From an uncultured Lachnospiraceae bacterium (GTDB lineage: Bacteria > Bacillota > Clostridia > Lachnospirales > Lachnospiraceae), in assembly GCA_902798585.1 (NCBI GenBank), contig CADBXF010000002.1:55465-119464 (forward strand): a stretch of DNA of 64,000 nucleotides, read 5' to 3'. A model generated the notes under the pieces. That model saw only the letters and a list, made by a program, of their open reading frames with translations, made no database searches and was not told the origin of the DNA. Position numbers and translations under genes: made by a program. Every line of letters starts with the position of its first letter. Position 1 is the stretch's first letter. Positions 63,093 through 64,000 of the stretch are shown piece by piece.

Positions 63093-63876
63093 GCTTTTGC
63101 TCCTCCTTATTGCAGTTGCTCTTATGTTGTGCGTCTGCGCCTGCGGAAGTGCTGTTCCTCCGGAAACAAGCGGAAGGTTCCGTTTGCAGGACGACGCGAA
63201 ACTGTTCACCGAAGAAGGGCGGGAGAGAATTCGGAATTCCGTTGAAAAGCTTTGCAAATACGGGCATGTCGGTGTTGTAACAAGGGACGGAAAATATGAA
63301 TTGTTCGGGGAAACCACTGCGAAATTCGCACAGAAAATCTACGGACAATGGTTCGGAACCGAAAGCGGCGTCTTGTTTGTCATCGATATGAAGAACCGCA
63401 TGATTTATATTGAGACGGACGGCTATATCGGCTCGTCTATCACACGAGGCAAAGCCCGTACAATTACCGACAATACATACGGTCTTGCGACCGCAGGGAA
63501 CTATGCGGCATGCACGGTCGCTTCCCTTATGCAGGTTCTGGATGTGATTGAAGGGCGGAAAATCTCGAACAAACTGTCCCGCATAACCAATGCATTTATC
63601 GCTGTGTTCGTCGGTCTAATCGCAAATGCTTTCGTGCTTGTGAAGATTTTGCAAAAGCCCGTCGTCAATGTGGAAAATGCAGAATATGCAGTCTCCGGGG
63701 ACACGGTATTTTCCGATTATTCCATCAAGGAGAAAGACAAAAAGGTCATCAGGATTTATCACACCGATTCCTACGGTTCACGCGGCTTCTTCGGCGGAGG
63801 AGACTTCGACGGAGGAGACTTCGGCGGAGGATCCGGCGGCAGCCACGGCAGTCATGGCGGCGGACACGGTTTCTGA
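63082..63876 (+). CDS. TPM-domain lipoprotein with Gly/His-rich tail
   Basis: A 264-residue protein. The signal segment ends with a cysteine-rich lipobox (VCAC, Cys21). The TPM domain (about 35-165) shows the pattern DAKLFTEEGRERIRNSVEKL and TESGVLFVIDMKNRMIYIET. A membrane helix lies at about 170-192, and the tail after 235 consists of GG, GS and GH repeats, as in YgcG-like proteins. It starts inside the upstream gene, so the pair is coupled. It resembles Psb32-like TPM proteins of uncertain role at the envelope. Confidence 0.8.
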   Translation: MKRKLLLLLIAVALMLCVCACGSAVPPETSGRFRLQDDAKLFTEEGRERIRNSVEKLCKYGHVGVVTRDGKYELFGETTAKFAQKIYGQWFGTESGVLFVIDMKNRMIYIETDGYIGSSITRGKARTITDNTYGLATAGNYAACTVASLMQVLDVIEGRKISNKLSRITNAFIAVFVGLIANAFVLVKILQKPVVNVENAEYAVSGDTVFSDYSIKEKDKKVIRIYHTDSYGSRGFFGGGDFDGGDFGGGSGGSHGSHGGGHGF

Positions 63877-63907
63877 TTGTACGAAGAGCATATGATATTG
63901 CAATCAT

Positions 63908-63980
63908 AACCACCCGTCAAACGGGTGGTTTGCTCGCCCCTATAAGGGGTCGTTACCGGCCAGCGCCTCAAGGCGCTGGC
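63908..63980. repeat. Cluster of three hairpins at the window end
   Basis: There are three successive inverted repeats: 63908-63930 (10-bp stem, loop CAA), 63937-63949 (CCCCT/AGGGG), and 63959-63980 (9-bp stem GCCAGCGCC/GGCGCTGGC, loop TCAA). The first may terminate the TPM operon. The set resembles the subterminal hairpins of IS200/IS605-type elements or a REP-like repeat, but the window stops before any transposase could be seen. Confidence 0.55.
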
Positions 63981-64000
63981 TTTCACGTTGTTCAAGCCGT

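Noticed and set aside
1..64000. CRISPR arrays, prophage genes and rRNA genes
   Set aside because: No regularly spaced repeats, phage structural genes or rRNA signatures were seen on either strand.

Overview
The window reads as chromosomal core DNA of a low-to-mid GC Firmicute of class Clostridia, most likely a Lachnospiraceae member from a gut or rumen setting. The reasons are CodY, PolC, RNase Y, ScpA/ScpB, two lipobox lipoprotein adaptors without any outer-membrane partner, the gene order dprA-topA-codY-rpsB-tsf-pyrH-frr-uppS-cdsA-dxr-rseP-ispG-polC, a DUF4867 gene next to kdgK, and a GH10 xylanase. No prophage, CRISPR array or complete insertion sequence was seen. No stretch of more than about 300 bases lacks a gene.

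Layout. 1-8.1 kb: an ABC export or membrane-remodelling operon with two HlyD-like lipoproteins (the second a tandem double adaptor), a 950-residue FtsX-type permease and two ATPases, the second carrying a C-terminal AbrB-like domain. 8.1-9.7 kb: NfeD and SPFH membrane proteins. 9.8-12.6 kb, minus strand: pyrI, pyrB and uxaC. 12.9-14.6 kb: kdgK and a DUF4867 gene, divergent from uxaC, forming a uronate module. 14.7-20.8 kb: nrdR, comM, dprA, topA, codY. 21-22.8 kb: rpsB-tsf. 23-35.9 kb: pyrH-frr-uppS-cdsA-dxr-rseP-ispG-polC plus a polytopic GT-C-like protein. 35.9-37.3 kb: tRNA-Glu(CTC) and a secreted GH10 xylanase. 37.3-39.9 kb: alaS, disrupted. 40-51.1 kb: rpsU, phoH, ybeY, a flippase, two flavoproteins, proB, a UPF0291 gene, a 5-formyl-THF cyclo-ligase gene, proA and miaB. 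51.2-55.7 kb: rny (disrupted), an aminotransferase and pyrimidine-nucleoside phosphorylase. 55.9-61.3 kb: metallophosphoesterase, scpA, scpB and a SWIM-SNF2 helicase. 61.4-63.9 kb: a zinc-ribbon membrane protein and a TPM-domain lipoprotein. The last 100 bases are a cluster of hairpins.

Most notable observations. (1) PolC appears to lack the whole DEDDh 3'-5' exonuclease domain that normally interrupts its PHP domain. (2) alaS and rny, normally indispensable or important single-copy genes, each carry a deletion-like frameshift; these are either assembly or population artefacts or real lesions. (3) The 10-mer GCATTTTCCG, counted by eye on both strands, occurs nine times where about 0.1 would be expected by chance; it is enriched between genes and partly arranged in inverted pairs. 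(4) An ABC ATPase is fused to an AbrB/SpoVT-like domain. Coordinates, promoters and hairpins were read by hand. Family calls rest on recognised motifs, not on database searches.
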